This document shows positions 19,628 to 28,961 of a DNA stretch of 37,277 bases, in pieces. Below the pieces are notes generated by a model. That model was given only the letters and a program-made list of their open reading frames with translations, was not told where the DNA came from and made no database searches. Each line of letters begins with the position of its first letter. Position 1 is the stretch's first letter. The position numbers and the translations under genes were made by a program. The DNA is from Candidatus Sulfotelmatobacter sp. (lineage in GTDB: Bacteria; Acidobacteriota; Terriglobia; Terriglobales; Acidobacteriaceae): positions 1 through 37,277 of the forward strand of contig JASICF010000221.1 in NCBI GenBank assembly GCA_030044775.1, written 5' to 3'.

Positions 19628-20764
19628 TCAGTTTTCGTTCCCCAGTTGCTTCAAAAGTAGCAGATGATGTTTGATCGCCCGCCTCATCGTGGGATGTTGC
19701 CGGTACGGGACGCCAAATTCCTCGGCTGTCTCCTTCACGATGCGCGTCAGCGAGGCATAGTGAGTGTGACATACAAACGGGCACAGATGATGGACGATAT
19801 GGTAGTTCAGCCCGCCGGCAAGCCAGCCAACGAGCGGCTTCTCGGTCGCATAGTCGGCCGTGGTCGCGAAGATGTGATAGATCCCGTTGTCAAACTCGTC
19901 GCGGCTCACGGGAAAATAAGTGCTGTCAACACAGTGGGTAGTCTGAAACACGAGGGCCACACTCAAACCGATGATCAAATGGGCGAGCAAGAAAGAAAAG
20001 CCGACCAGCAGAGGCGATTTCCCCATCAACACGACCGGCAAGATCAGCATGTAGGTGAGGTAGAAAGCCTTCCCGCCAAACAGTATGGCGTATTCCCGCG
20101 CCGGATGCTTGGTGTTTTTCAGATAGTCGTGGGAGGGAAAGAAAAAGCACTCAAAGTCCCTCAGGAACACATAATCGAGAGAAAATAGCGCGTACAGGAA
20201 CAGCGCGTAGATGTGCTGGAACCTCTGCAGAGGTACCCGTGGGGCGTGGGGCGTAAAGCGGAGGATACGACGCCCGGTGAGAGCGTCGTCTTCACCGTGG
20301 AGATTGATGCACGAGTGGTGGCCCCGATGATGAAGGATGCGCCACATATACGAACTGATTCCGCACAAATCGAAGACATAGTTCAGAGTTTTGTTTACGA
20401 GCGCCCGGGACGAGATGGCGTTGTGATTGCTATCATGGGCGATGTTCAGCAATAGGAATGTCTGCGCCAGCCCGCCCAAAAGGTAGAGGGCAATAAACTT
20501 CCATGAATCAGGCCGGAGCGCATAAAGAGTAATCCAGCTCCCCGCAAGCACTGCCAGGCCCGCGGCGATCTTGACTCGCATGGTACGGTCCGCCTTGGGG
20601 GAGATATTCTGATCGGCAAAAAAACGATCCAGGCGGCTACGCAAGACCTTCGGGAACGACGAGCTCCCTAGCGACTCGATAACCCGCGGCGCTGAGCTTT
20701 CCGCTGGTACCAGATCGGATATCTCCGTCTCTCGAGCAATCTCCGCTCCGGTCTCGAACCTCAT
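19628..20764 (-). CDS. Membrane fatty acid desaturase
   Basis: I start this protein at the ATG at 20762-20764 (378 residues), because GGAGG lies five bases upstream; the ATG at 20782 has no such site. It is a membrane di-iron desaturase with three histidine boxes: HDSNH, HHRGHH and HIVHH in GGLNYHIVHHLCP. Hydrophobic spans lie before and between the boxes (AAGLAVLAGSWITLYAL, YLTYMLILPVVLMG, FLLAHLIIGLSVALVF). The overall pattern is that of linoleoyl-CoA-desaturase-like bacterial enzymes, which act on acyl-CoA, acyl-ACP or lipid chains. The third box is HxxHH, whereas the front-end desaturases it resembles usually have QxxHH. It is the first gene of a two-gene operon with the P450 and is divergent from the acyl-AMP ligase, so these genes very likely share a pathway. 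Confidence 0.92.
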   Translation of the reverse strand: MRFETGAEIARETEISDLVPAESSAPRVIESLGSSSFPKVLRSRLDRFFADQNISPKADRTMRVKIAAGLAVLAGSWITLYALRPDSWKFIALYLLGGLAQTFLLLNIAHDSNHNAISSRALVNKTLNYVFDLCGISSYMWRILHHRGHHSCINLHGEDDALTGRRILRFTPHAPRVPLQRFQHIYALFLYALFSLDYVFLRDFECFFFPSHDYLKNTKHPAREYAILFGGKAFYLTYMLILPVVLMGKSPLLVGFSFLLAHLIIGLSVALVFQTTHCVDSTYFPVSRDEFDNGIYHIFATTADYATEKPLVGWLAGGLNYHIVHHLCPFVCHTHYASLTRIVKETAEEFGVPYRQHPTMRRAIKHHLLLLKQLGNEN

Positions 20765-21272
20765 CGGCGCCTCCGCGGTCATGGTAAATTGGACCCGACA
20801 AGTTCACAAGTTACATGAGTGGCCCTGACCCGCGGCGTAATTGCTGCCGCGCTGTCGATCGTTTCCCAGAAGTATTTTATTGCGAGCCCTAAGAGGCATC
20901 AATAAAATTTGGAACGGACAAGGCCAACTGCAGCGCTTCATCGAGGAATCGATGACTGATGGTGTTGCCCAAATACTTTGCTAAATTTGTATGGCCCGAA
21001 GCGGGATGCCCGGTTCGCCGCGATTCATTGGTTCGTATATTATGGCGTTGCTTCAAAAGTCTCCGTGCGCCGGGTACGGCGAAATGGAGAACGTCCGATC
21101 CCCAGGTACTCGATCGGCGCTTTGTACTGAGAAAAAAAGGGCGTACATTCTCAGAGTCAGCCCACAACTTCCGTTTGCACGTTGGAACTCAATGTGTTTT
21201 CCTCGCTCGGTGGTGAGGGATGTTTCGCTTTACTGACTTGCGTTCTATTCGATCTTGGAGGATCGCTGATTA
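20765..21272. other. Divergent promoter region between the desaturase and acyl-AMP ligase genes
   Basis: I see no gene in these 508 bases. The desaturase promoter is at 20874-20902. For the ligase the best -10-like sequence is TATTAT (21038-21043), without a good -35 box, implying a leader of more than 200 nt. The ligase ribosome binding site GGAGG (21257-21261) is 11 bases before its ATG, slightly far. Confidence 0.5.
20874..20902 (-). promoter_or_regulatory. Sigma-70 promoter of the desaturase-P450 operon
   Basis: On the minus strand TTGATG (20902-20897) and TAAAAT (20879-20874) are exactly 17 bases apart, four of six and five of six matches to consensus. Transcription would start near 20867, about 100 nt before the desaturase ATG. 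Confidence 0.6.
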
Positions 21273-24200
21273 ATGACAGCGACAATTCTGGACCACCTCG
21301 ATAGGCTGGCAGTTGAGCACCCGACAAAGCTACTTTATTCGTACCTCGACGTAAACGGCGATCCGATCGAAACCTACACCTACGCGTCGTTTCTGCGCCG
21401 GGCACAAGCGATCGCAGGACATTTGCGAAAAGGGGAGCGCTTCGCGGCGGGCGATCGGCTTCTGCTTGCCTACCCGCCGGGGCTCGAAATGATCTGCGCA
21501 TTTTTTGGTTGCGTGCGCGCCGGGTTGATCCCCGTTCCGGTCTATCCCCCCAGTTCGCGCGGCTTCCAGAGCGCTCTATACAAGACGGTCCACATCGCGA
21601 AGGATTGCCAGGCGGCCGGAATCTTAACCAGCCGGGATTACCTTGCATCTCTCAAGACAAATCTCGCTAGACGTGGAGTGTCGGCGTCGGGCGTTGACGT
21701 AAATTACATTTCCGGTCTTCCCTGGATCGCGACGGAAGATTTCGTCGACCCGATTTCGAACCAAGCCCCCGCCGATCCTTCGAAGATCTTGTTTCTCCAG
21801 TACACGTCGGGTTCGACCATGGAGCCCAAAGGCGTGATGGTGACGCACGAAAACATCCTGAATACCTACGAGCTCGTGATCGACCATCCGTCGCCGGTCG
21901 TCGTTTCCTGGCTTCCGCAGTATCACGATATGGGGCTGATCGGGTGCTATCTGTATCCTGCGCTGAAAGGTGGCACGACATACGGGTTCGCTCCCATGGA
22001 TTTTATTCAGCGGCCCATTCTATGGTTCAATGCGATCACCGCCTACCACGCCACTGCGGCAGCTGCTCCCAACTTCGCCTACGACTACTGCTTGCGCGCC
22101 GGCAGACTCTCCAAGGAAAGCCTGCAGGCTTGTAACCTCGGCTCGCTTCGCGTCTTGATGTGCGCCGCGGAACCCGTGAAACCGGATACCTACACCCGGT
22201 TTCTGGAAACCTTTCAGCCCTACGGGCTCAAATCCGAGAGTTTCTATGTCGCCTACGGACTGGCCGAGAATACTTTGGCGGTTTCATTGGGCGGCCGCAA
22301 CATCGTCTCTGTCAACAAGCGCGCCCTGGCGCTGGGGAAGGCCCGCATGACGACCGAGGTGTCAGAAATCGGCGCCGCTACGCAAATCGTCAGTTGTGGA
22401 ACCTCGCTCCCGGGTCTCGACGTCAAGATCGTGGACCCCGAAGGACATTTCCCGCTTAAGCCGGAGCGCATCGGCGAAATTTGGGTCGCCGGAAGCGGCA
22501 AGTGCCAGGGTTATTGGAATAATCCTGAGCTGACTCTCAAGCAGTTTCGCGCACGGCTTGTGGACGATACTCCCTATGATGACGGCTACCTTCGCACTGG
22601 CGACCTGGGTTTTGTTCACAATGGCGAACTCTACGTCTGCGGCCGTATCAAGGACATGATTATTCTCCGCGGGCAGAACTATTACCCGCAGGACATTGAG
22701 AACGTGGTGGAGAAATCATCCGCCCTGATCCGCCACAATTGCGTCGCCGCATTCCAGATTCAGGAGGATAGCGAACCTGCGCTGGCAATCGTCGCGGAAG
22801 TCAAAAATCCTAAAGCGCTTCCAGAAGCACGAAAAATTGCCGCTGCGGTCAGGAATTGTCTCAACGTGGAAGTGGCGCGCATTTCCTTCATCGCGCCTCG
22901 TGCGATCCCGAGAACCAGTTCAGGAAAGATCATGCGCCATAAGACCAAGCAGATGTGGCTGCAAGATCAGTTCACCGTTCTCTCCGATTTTTCGCGGGAG
23001 AAAGACGCCGGGCAGTCTCATTCCGATATGCACTCCTCGTTCGCCGAATTGAAAGCGCGGTACAACCTGACAGGCCTGGAATCGTACAACCTGGTCGAAG
23101 CCGGCCTGGATTCCCTGGATCTTGTTGTATTCACGCATGAGCTCAAGGAACTCCTGAAAGATAAAGGCGCCGAGTTGATGGCGAGGCAGGTAGATATTGG
23201 CGTCATTCAGCGTGTGAGTGTGGCCGAACTGTTCGGACTGGCCGAACAATTGGAGCGTGCTCCTGAGAAGGCTTTGGTTCATCTGCGCCATTCCCTTGCA
23301 GCTTTCCGCGAAGAGCAGTGCGCCGCCGAGAAACAAATGATGAGCAACGACAGGAAGCTCATCTTCGAGCCACCGGCGCCTTCACCCGTGCCGGAGATCC
23401 CGGTGCTGAATCACGTGCTGCTCACTGGCGGGACGGGTTTCATAGGACCATTCCTCATTAAAAGCTTGCTGGAGCAGACACGGGCGAAGATCTATGTTCT
23501 GGTCAGGTCGTCCGATGAAAAACAGGGCAGGCAGCGATTGAGAGCTGCGATGGAGTCAATGGGACCTTGCGGAGCGGGGCTGATGGAGATGTTCGAAGCC
23601 CGCGTGATCCCAATCTCCGGCGATCTGGCGCAGCCAAAGCTTGGGCTGATGCAGGACGCGTGGGATTTCCTCGCCAGTGAAATCGACACCGTATTCCATA
23701 ACGGCGCAACCGTGAACTATCTGTTTAACTACGACCTGATGCGGGACGCGAACGTGCTGGGAACCAATGAAGTCGTAAGACTGGCGTTCGAGGGAAGGCC
23801 CAAAGAGTTCAATTATGTCTCGACCACTTTCGTGTTTGGCTGGGCGGTCAAATCAGTCTTGTATGAGACCGACTTGAACGAGAGTATGGAGCTTCTCGAC
23901 TTTGGGTATAGCCAATCGAAATGGGTCGCGGAACAAGTGGTTATCGATGCGCGCACCCGTGGACTTACCGCGCGGATTTTCCGTCCGGCTCTGGTAAGCC
24001 CTTCGGTCACTGGCGGAGGCAACAACTTCGATATTGCCGTTCGCCTGGTCGCTTTCATGGTGAATCACGGCATTGGCGTCGATACTCTCAACCAGGTCAG
24101 CTTTGTTCCCGCCGACATTGTGGCCAACAATATCGTTGCGATTTCTACCACTCCCGGTACCGCCAATAAGACCTACCATGTTGTTCGGGACGACTATTCG

Positions 24201-24674
24201 AACATGATGGATATCACCGGCCTTATTACCAAAGCGACCGGCCGGCAATTCGAAAAATTCAGCCTTCCCGATTTCGTTCCCGAGCTGATCCGGAGATGCC
24301 GTAAGGAAGATCTTCTCTTTCCACTGCTGGATTTTCTGGTGGGCTCCGTCGACAACATCTCCGCAATGGAATTCAAACGGTATGACAGCTCGTCCTATCA
24401 AATGGCCCGGGATGCCTCCGCATGGGGCAAACCGGACCCCTCCTTGGAAGAGACAGTCAACGGTATTCTGAAATTTATGTATCGCAAGGGAATCATTTCG
24501 ATCGCGGCCCGCGAGGTCAATGCCGTGTCACCCATCTGCGGGCCAGAACTGACTCTTCAGACCCATCGGAGAGGTCTCGATTGCGGTGCGGATTGTCTGC
24601 AATCCATGGCCGCCCCCGGAGATCCTGAGTGTATCGAGGAGATGCCGAAGATCGTAGCCTCGGAGCAGGCATAA
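21273..24674 (+). CDS. Fatty acyl-AMP ligase - acyl carrier - thioester reductase fusion
   Basis: This 1,133-residue protein has three parts. Residues 1-580 are a fatty acyl-AMP ligase: YTSGSTMEPKGVMVTH for ATP binding, SWLPQYHDMGLIG, YGLAENTLAVSLGG, and RTGDLGF with GRIKDMIILRGQNYYPQDIE. Residues 590-690 hold an acyl carrier domain with the phosphopantetheine serine Ser614 in AGLDSLDL. From about 710 there is a Rossmann thioester reductase: TGGTGFIG at 718-725 and the Tyr879/Lys883 pair in YSQSK. The protein should activate a free fatty acid, load it on its own carrier, and release it reductively with NADPH as aldehyde or alcohol. It is divergent from the desaturase-P450 operon, which could act on the carrier-bound or released chain. 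Products such as alkyl-ether-lipid precursors or a modified fatty aldehyde are possible. It is not a canonical carboxylic acid reductase, because the first domain is FAAL-like. Confidence 0.92.
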   Translation: MTATILDHLDRLAVEHPTKLLYSYLDVNGDPIETYTYASFLRRAQAIAGHLRKGERFAAGDRLLLAYPPGLEMICAFFGCVRAGLIPVPVYPPSSRGFQSALYKTVHIAKDCQAAGILTSRDYLASLKTNLARRGVSASGVDVNYISGLPWIATEDFVDPISNQAPADPSKILFLQYTSGSTMEPKGVMVTHENILNTYELVIDHPSPVVVSWLPQYHDMGLIGCYLYPALKGGTTYGFAPMDFIQRPILWFNAITAYHATAAAAPNFAYDYCLRAGRLSKESLQACNLGSLRVLMCAAEPVKPDTYTRFLETFQPYGLKSESFYVAYGLAENTLAVSLGGRNIVSVNKRALALGKARMTTEVSEIGAATQIVSCGTSLPGLDVKIVDPEGHFPLKPERIGEIWVAGSGKCQGYWNNPELTLKQFRARLVDDTPYDDGYLRTGDLGFVHNGELYVCGRIKDMIILRGQNYYPQDIENVVEKSSALIRHNCVAAFQIQEDSEPALAIVAEVKNPKALPEARKIAAAVRNCLNVEVARISFIAPRAIPRTSSGKIMRHKTKQMWLQDQFTVLSDFSREKDAGQSHSDMHSSFAELKARYNLTGLESYNLVEAGLDSLDLVVFTHELKELLKDKGAELMARQVDIGVIQRVSVAELFGLAEQLERAPEKALVHLRHSLAAFREEQCAAEKQMMSNDRKLIFEPPAPSPVPEIPVLNHVLLTGGTGFIGPFLIKSLLEQTRAKIYVLVRSSDEKQGRQRLRAAMESMGPCGAGLMEMFEARVIPISGDLAQPKLGLMQDAWDFLASEIDTVFHNGATVNYLFNYDLMRDANVLGTNEVVRLAFEGRPKEFNYVSTTFVFGWAVKSVLYETDLNESMELLDFGYSQSKWVAEQVVIDARTRGLTARIFRPALVSPSVTGGGNNFDIAVRLVAFMVNHGIGVDTLNQVSFVPADIVANNIVAISTTPGTANKTYHVVRDDYSNMMDITGLITKATGRQFEKFSLPDFVPELIRRCRKEDLLFPLLDFLVGSVDNISAMEFKRYDSSSYQMARDASAWGKPDPSLEETVNGILKFMYRKGIISIAAREVNAVSPICGPELTLQTHRRGLDCGADCLQSMAAPGDPECIEEMPKIVASEQA

Positions 24675-24676
24675 AA

Positions 24677-24712
24677 CGATCACGGGTCAATGGTTCAATG
24701 GTTGAATGATCG
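24677..24712 (+). terminator. Hairpin after the acyl-AMP ligase gene
   Basis: CGATCA (24677-24682) pairs with TGATCG (24707-24712), enclosing TTCAA (24694-24698) and TTGAA (24702-24706). It starts 2 bp after the stop codon, between convergent genes. No T run follows, so it is only a candidate terminator. Confidence 0.35.
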
Positions 24713-24813
24713 GGAGCGCAGGATTTCGAAAGCGATGATCGCCCGTCGGGTGGCGACAGGCCAGTTCGGATGAGCGTGCTCGCCCGGGCCACGAAAGGTC
24801 GCTTCGGGTCCGC

Positions 24814-25644
24814 CTAACGCTTGGTGGCAGTTCCCTTTTTTGAGTCTGCGGCCGATGTCTGCGGCCAATCCGGCGAGGCCAGTTCCGTGCGCCACACTGG
24901 CCCTCCCGCGTAAGACAGTGTTTCGGACCTCAGAACAACTGGGGCTTCGCCGCCAAGAACCCAAATCTGCGCATCCGGCGGTTGCTTTCCTACCATGGGC
25001 GCGACCACGCCGGCGACGCCTCCCAGATCGATCTTCCCGACATAATGCATGGCCTTGCGACTAATTCCCCCCAGGGAAAACGGCTCCGTCCCTTCGGCGT
25101 TCACGACAATCTTCACCAGCCTCGGCTTCGGCGCAGCAACCACCATGGGAATCTCAATCTGCTGCGTGCCGGCGGGGATGTTCATCAGGAGCGTAGGAAT
25201 CAAACCATTACCCAGGTCGGGCGGCAGCGCGAGGTGCTCGTTCGCTACTTTCTGTTTGCCATCTTTGTCTGCGTAGCGAACCGTAACCTGCCCCGTGGCG
25301 CATCGCACCGAGAGATCGCTTGCGTTCTTGAACGAAGGCCCATTCTGGACCATGTGATAGGAGATGAGCCGGAAGGCGCCGCGCTGCGAAAAAACCGTGG
25401 TTTCCTCTTGCCGTGAACCGTCCTTGAAGTGAAACGCGACTTGAGTGGTGACTTGATCGCCGCGAGTGGTTTGGATTAAATCGCCGGCCGCGATCACCAC
25501 GCCATCCAGCGTGCTGAGCACCAGAAAACCGTGAATCATGCCTTCCCTGTAGCGCACCGTGACCGCAGACGATGACGCCGCAACGCTCGAAAGAATACAA
25601 CTGGAAGTCAGCAGAACACCGAGAATGCGGGAACGCAAAACCAT
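24814..25644 (-). CDS. Secreted protein of unknown function
   Basis: The protein has about 276 residues from the ATG at 25642-25644; an adjacent in-frame GTG is also possible. AGAGGTG lies directly upstream, closer to the start than usual. The first 28 residues are a signal peptide (SRILGVLLTSSCILSSVAA). The mature chain is rich in beta strands (VTVRYREGMIHGFLVLSTLDG, AFHFKDGSRQEETTVFSQRG), with a Lys-rich tail. I recognise no catalytic motif. Similar proteins of this size occur as unnamed secreted proteins in Acidobacteria and may bind lipid or form a periplasmic beta barrel; that is inference. It is convergent with the acyl-AMP ligase. Confidence 0.7.
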   Translation of the reverse strand: MVLRSRILGVLLTSSCILSSVAASSSAVTVRYREGMIHGFLVLSTLDGVVIAAGDLIQTTRGDQVTTQVAFHFKDGSRQEETTVFSQRGAFRLISYHMVQNGPSFKNASDLSVRCATGQVTVRYADKDGKQKVANEHLALPPDLGNGLIPTLLMNIPAGTQQIEIPMVVAAPKPRLVKIVVNAEGTEPFSLGGISRKAMHYVGKIDLGGVAGVVAPMVGKQPPDAQIWVLGGEAPVVLRSETLSYAGGPVWRTELASPDWPQTSAADSKKGTATKR

Positions 25645-25789
25645 CACCTCTTGTGCCCAACGCCAAAGAAAAAAGGCGGCACAGTCCTTCGATGCGAGGG
25701 CTGCATGGGTGGTTTATCGCTGAACGTATCGACGCGCTAGGTCGGAGCGTCAGCATTCGGCGGGCGCGACCCCTGCATGCGTGGCCGCG

Positions 25790-26692
25790 CTACTTCTTAA
25801 ACGCGAGCTTCTCCGTTATCCGCTGGCCCGATTCCAACGTGCCTGTGGTGGATAGGGTCATCTGCTGCCCATCTGCGGAAACCTGCCACCGATCCGTTTG
25901 AGTGACTTGATCATCCCGCCGGTAAGTCGCATCCACCGTGTGAGGATCGACAAGTTCAAGCGTCACGGTATCGTTGCGCGAGTTTTTCAAATCGTATTGC
26001 CTTCCGTCAAAACGGGCGGTATAGCTATAATCGCCCAGAAAACGAACCCCACCGTTTCCGTCCGGCTCGATCTTGAGCGCCATGCCTTGCCGCAAACGGG
26101 TCTTGCTGAGATCTTGCGTCCACTCGCCCACGAACAGATCGTTGGCCATCTTCGGACCTCTGCTTCGCGTCCACACGGTGATCTGATCGGGGTGGCCCGC
26201 GGTTGCGGTGGTGCTTACTAGCTCTTTTCCGTCCTTCGAAAGTTGTTCGCGAACCGTCGCCACAACAGTTCCGTCCTTTTTTTCCTGCACCTCCGCCTGC
26301 CTCTTATCGATCCTGTGCAGAACAATTTGATTGAACCCGAGATTGCCGGGGGCGGGCGAATCGTGTCCGTTCCGAGTCGCGGTGAAGTCGAAATGTTTTT
26401 CGCCGGACATGACTACGTGCACTCCGTCGTGCAGGTGGGTAATCGAGAGCCGGTTCGGAGGATCCATGCTGGACTGCGCTGAAGCCAACGTCCAAGCGCC
26501 AATGCGAGGGTCTGGCGCCGCAAGTTGCGCCACCGCAGGTCGTACAGCGGCAAGCAGCGCGAACGACTGCAAGAAACGAATTGATTTTCCTAAGCCGATG
26601 CGAAAGTTTAGCAGATTCGGATAGCTACTTATGTGATTCCTGCGCAAGTGCAGGCTCGCGGAAAGTTTCAGGGACGGCGCTGGTTGTGACAT
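25790..26692 (-). CDS. Secreted protein of unknown function, beta-rich
   Basis: The full open frame gives 300 residues, but the likely signal peptide (SIRFLQSFALLAAVRPAVAQ) begins near residue 36, so the real start is probably a non-ATG codon downstream of 26692; I could not fix it. The mature part seems to hold two related beta-barrel halves: IGAWTLASAQSSM with an alternating strand pattern, then VGEWTQDLSKTRL with FLGDYSYTARFDGRQYDLKN and ends like QQMTLSTTGTLESG. This resembles a duplicated lipocalin-like fold. No enzyme motif is seen. The frame start overlaps the start of the divergent exporter gene by two bases. Confidence 0.65.
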   Translation of the reverse strand: MSQPAPSLKLSASLHLRRNHISSYPNLLNFRIGLGKSIRFLQSFALLAAVRPAVAQLAAPDPRIGAWTLASAQSSMDPPNRLSITHLHDGVHVVMSGEKHFDFTATRNGHDSPAPGNLGFNQIVLHRIDKRQAEVQEKKDGTVVATVREQLSKDGKELVSTTATAGHPDQITVWTRSRGPKMANDLFVGEWTQDLSKTRLRQGMALKIEPDGNGGVRFLGDYSYTARFDGRQYDLKNSRNDTVTLELVDPHTVDATYRRDDQVTQTDRWQVSADGQQMTLSTTGTLESGQRITEKLAFKK

Positions 26693-28949
26693 GATGAGTG
26701 CGATGCCTGCGCGCCGTTTTTGGCTTTCCGGGATTGTTCTCGCTGCAGTCGTTGCACTTCTTCCGTTCTCTTTTCACGCCGAGCGTCATTTGGAGACAGC
26801 AACCCGCGTCGAGGGTAGCCAGGCTGCAACCGTCCAGCAAGAACTGTCTAATCGTTTTCGCTCGCCGTTCGTGGACCAGGTCGTCCTGGTCGTTGAAGGA
26901 CTCCCGCCTGCGGCTTCGGAGGAAGGCGGCCAAGCGTTAGAACCCATCGTCAGAGCGTTAAGGGACCAACCGGGGGTTTCGGGCGTGGTCTCTTTTCTAG
27001 ACTCGCGAGACCCGATCTTCCTGGGACGGGGAGGGGGAACGTTTGTGATTGTGGGGCTCATGTCGGCCGGGGGTCCGGTGGAGTTTCTTGTCCCACAGCT
27101 TCATCAGTTGGCGAGCTCGCTTGAAAATCAACTGCGTAGCCGTTATCCGGCGGTTAACCTCGAACTCACCGGCGAGATTCCACTGAACTTCGACATTCGG
27201 AAGGCGAGCGCCGACGACGTGGAACGCGGCGAAAGTCTGGTGATTCCCGCGACCCTCGCACTTCTGCTGGTGGCTTTTGGAAGCCCGATCGCTGCCCTGA
27301 TTCCACTGGCGGTTGGCGAGCTTGCCATCGCGACCACGCTGGCGATTACGGGATTCCTGGCGCAGCGCTGGCACTTGTCCATTCTGGTTCAGAATTTGGC
27401 CACCATGCTCGGCCTGGGCTTGGGCATCGACTACGCGCTCCTCATGGTCAGCCGTTTCCGGGAAGCGATTTGCGCCGGAAACGACGGACCCGCCGCTGCG
27501 GTTATTGCGGCACATCAGGCGGGTCGCACGCTCGTAATTTCAGCCTCAACCGTAGCCATCGGATTTCTAGGCCTCTTGACGGTTCCGATCAGCGAAATCC
27601 GCTCCATCGGTATCGCGGGATTCCTGGTGGCGGGAATGAGTGTATTACTCACAAATACGCTCGTTCCGGCACTGCTGGCGTTGCTCGGTCAGCGGATTAA
27701 TCTCGGTCGACTGCCCTTTACTCCAAAGTTGGATGCGGATGGGGCCGCGAATACGGGAAAAAGCTGGCGACAATGGGGAAAATTGATTGTCGCGCACCCC
27801 TGGCTGGCCCTTTTTTTGGCAGGCGCCCCCTTACTTCTCCTCGCCTGGCAGATCAGGCGACTTGACACCAGCGTTCCCCAAGGAGATTGGCTTCCGCCGG
27901 CGGCGGAATCGGTCCGTGCCCTCCACACCCTGAGAGCGATGGATCGGGAAGGCGTGGTTGAAGCTTTGCGCATCATTATCGAGCTTCCGGCGGACTCCAT
28001 TGCGCAAACCGACTCCGGGTGGAATGTGCTTGATCGTCTCACTAAGCGCCTCGCCAGTGACCCTCGTTCAGGCCGCGTGATTTCTATCACCACGATTGCG
28101 GAAGGCAACCGATCCTCCCTCAGTGACCTGTCGCGCGAGACGCGCAGAACCTTTCTGAGTGGTGACGGAAAAGCGGCGCTGCTTGAGGTGTTACCCGCGA
28201 GCTCGGTCTCCCTTCGCGACCAGGTCAATTGGGTGCGGGAGCTTCGCAAGACCGGCGCTCTAAATCTCACGGGAGTTCCCGGGGCAACGCTTCTGGTAGG
28301 GGGCATCCCGGCACTCAACGCAGATTACGAAACGATTATCAGAGACCGCTTTCCGTCGGTGATGGCGCTTATCGTCGGTGGAACGCTGTTTGCGCTGCTC
28401 TGCGGGTTCCGATCTATTTTCGCCGCGCTGAAGGCCATCGCACTAAATCTGATCTCGGTCGCTGCGTCCTTCGGAGCATTGGTCTTCGTTTTCCAAAACG
28501 GCCACGGAAGCCGCTTCCTTGGAGTTCCTGAAGGCACCGGCAGCGTCTTTCCTCTTGTTCCGATCGTCACCTTTGCAATCGTTTTCGGATTAAGCATGGA
28601 TTACGAGGTATTTCTGGTTGCACGCGTGCTCGAGGCCAGAAGGAGCGGGCTCAATGAAACCGATGCGATCCCCGAAGGTCTGGCTAGAACCGCAGGCCTG
28701 ATTACAAGCGCCGCCGCGATCATGATTGTGGTATTTGCGGCATTCACATTCGGAAGTTTTTTGGTGGTCAAGATGATCGGATTTACATTGGCGGTCGCGG
28801 TATTGATTGACGCCACGCTCGTTCGTGTTGTGATCGGCCCCGCGCTCCTTCGGCTTGCGGGCGATTGGAACTGGTGGCCTGGCGGGCTTCGCAACAGCGC
28901 CAGCTTCGGACCCGGGGCAAGTCGCAGAATACCCACGGGGCGGGAGTGA
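26691..28949 (+). CDS. MMPL/RND-family membrane exporter
   Basis: This 752-residue protein has the RND layout in a single half-size chain. It comprises TM1 at residues 9-28, a periplasmic loop domain, a block of five membrane spans, TM7 near residue 375, a second periplasmic loop and five more spans. The two repeated membrane motifs GLGIDYALLMVSRFRE (Asp247) and GLSMDYEVFLVARV (Asp637) match the proton-relay aspartates of MmpL-type transporters. These use the proton gradient to export lipids, hopanoids or glycolipids, or to expel drugs. The start is uncertain (ATG at 26691, 26694 or 26703), with no clear ribosome binding site. It lies 2 kb from the lipid module, so export of a lipid made there is possible but unproven. 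Confidence 0.88.
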   Translation: MMSAMPARRFWLSGIVLAAVVALLPFSFHAERHLETATRVEGSQAATVQQELSNRFRSPFVDQVVLVVEGLPPAASEEGGQALEPIVRALRDQPGVSGVVSFLDSRDPIFLGRGGGTFVIVGLMSAGGPVEFLVPQLHQLASSLENQLRSRYPAVNLELTGEIPLNFDIRKASADDVERGESLVIPATLALLLVAFGSPIAALIPLAVGELAIATTLAITGFLAQRWHLSILVQNLATMLGLGLGIDYALLMVSRFREAICAGNDGPAAAVIAAHQAGRTLVISASTVAIGFLGLLTVPISEIRSIGIAGFLVAGMSVLLTNTLVPALLALLGQRINLGRLPFTPKLDADGAANTGKSWRQWGKLIVAHPWLALFLAGAPLLLLAWQIRRLDTSVPQGDWLPPAAESVRALHTLRAMDREGVVEALRIIIELPADSIAQTDSGWNVLDRLTKRLASDPRSGRVISITTIAEGNRSSLSDLSRETRRTFLSGDGKAALLEVLPASSVSLRDQVNWVRELRKTGALNLTGVPGATLLVGGIPALNADYETIIRDRFPSVMALIVGGTLFALLCGFRSIFAALKAIALNLISVAASFGALVFVFQNGHGSRFLGVPEGTGSVFPLVPIVTFAIVFGLSMDYEVFLVARVLEARRSGLNETDAIPEGLARTAGLITSAAAIMIVVFAAFTFGSFLVVKMIGFTLAVAVLIDATLVRVVIGPALLRLAGDWNWWPGGLRNSASFGPGASRRIPTGRE

Positions 28950-28961
28950 CGCTATCGCGTC

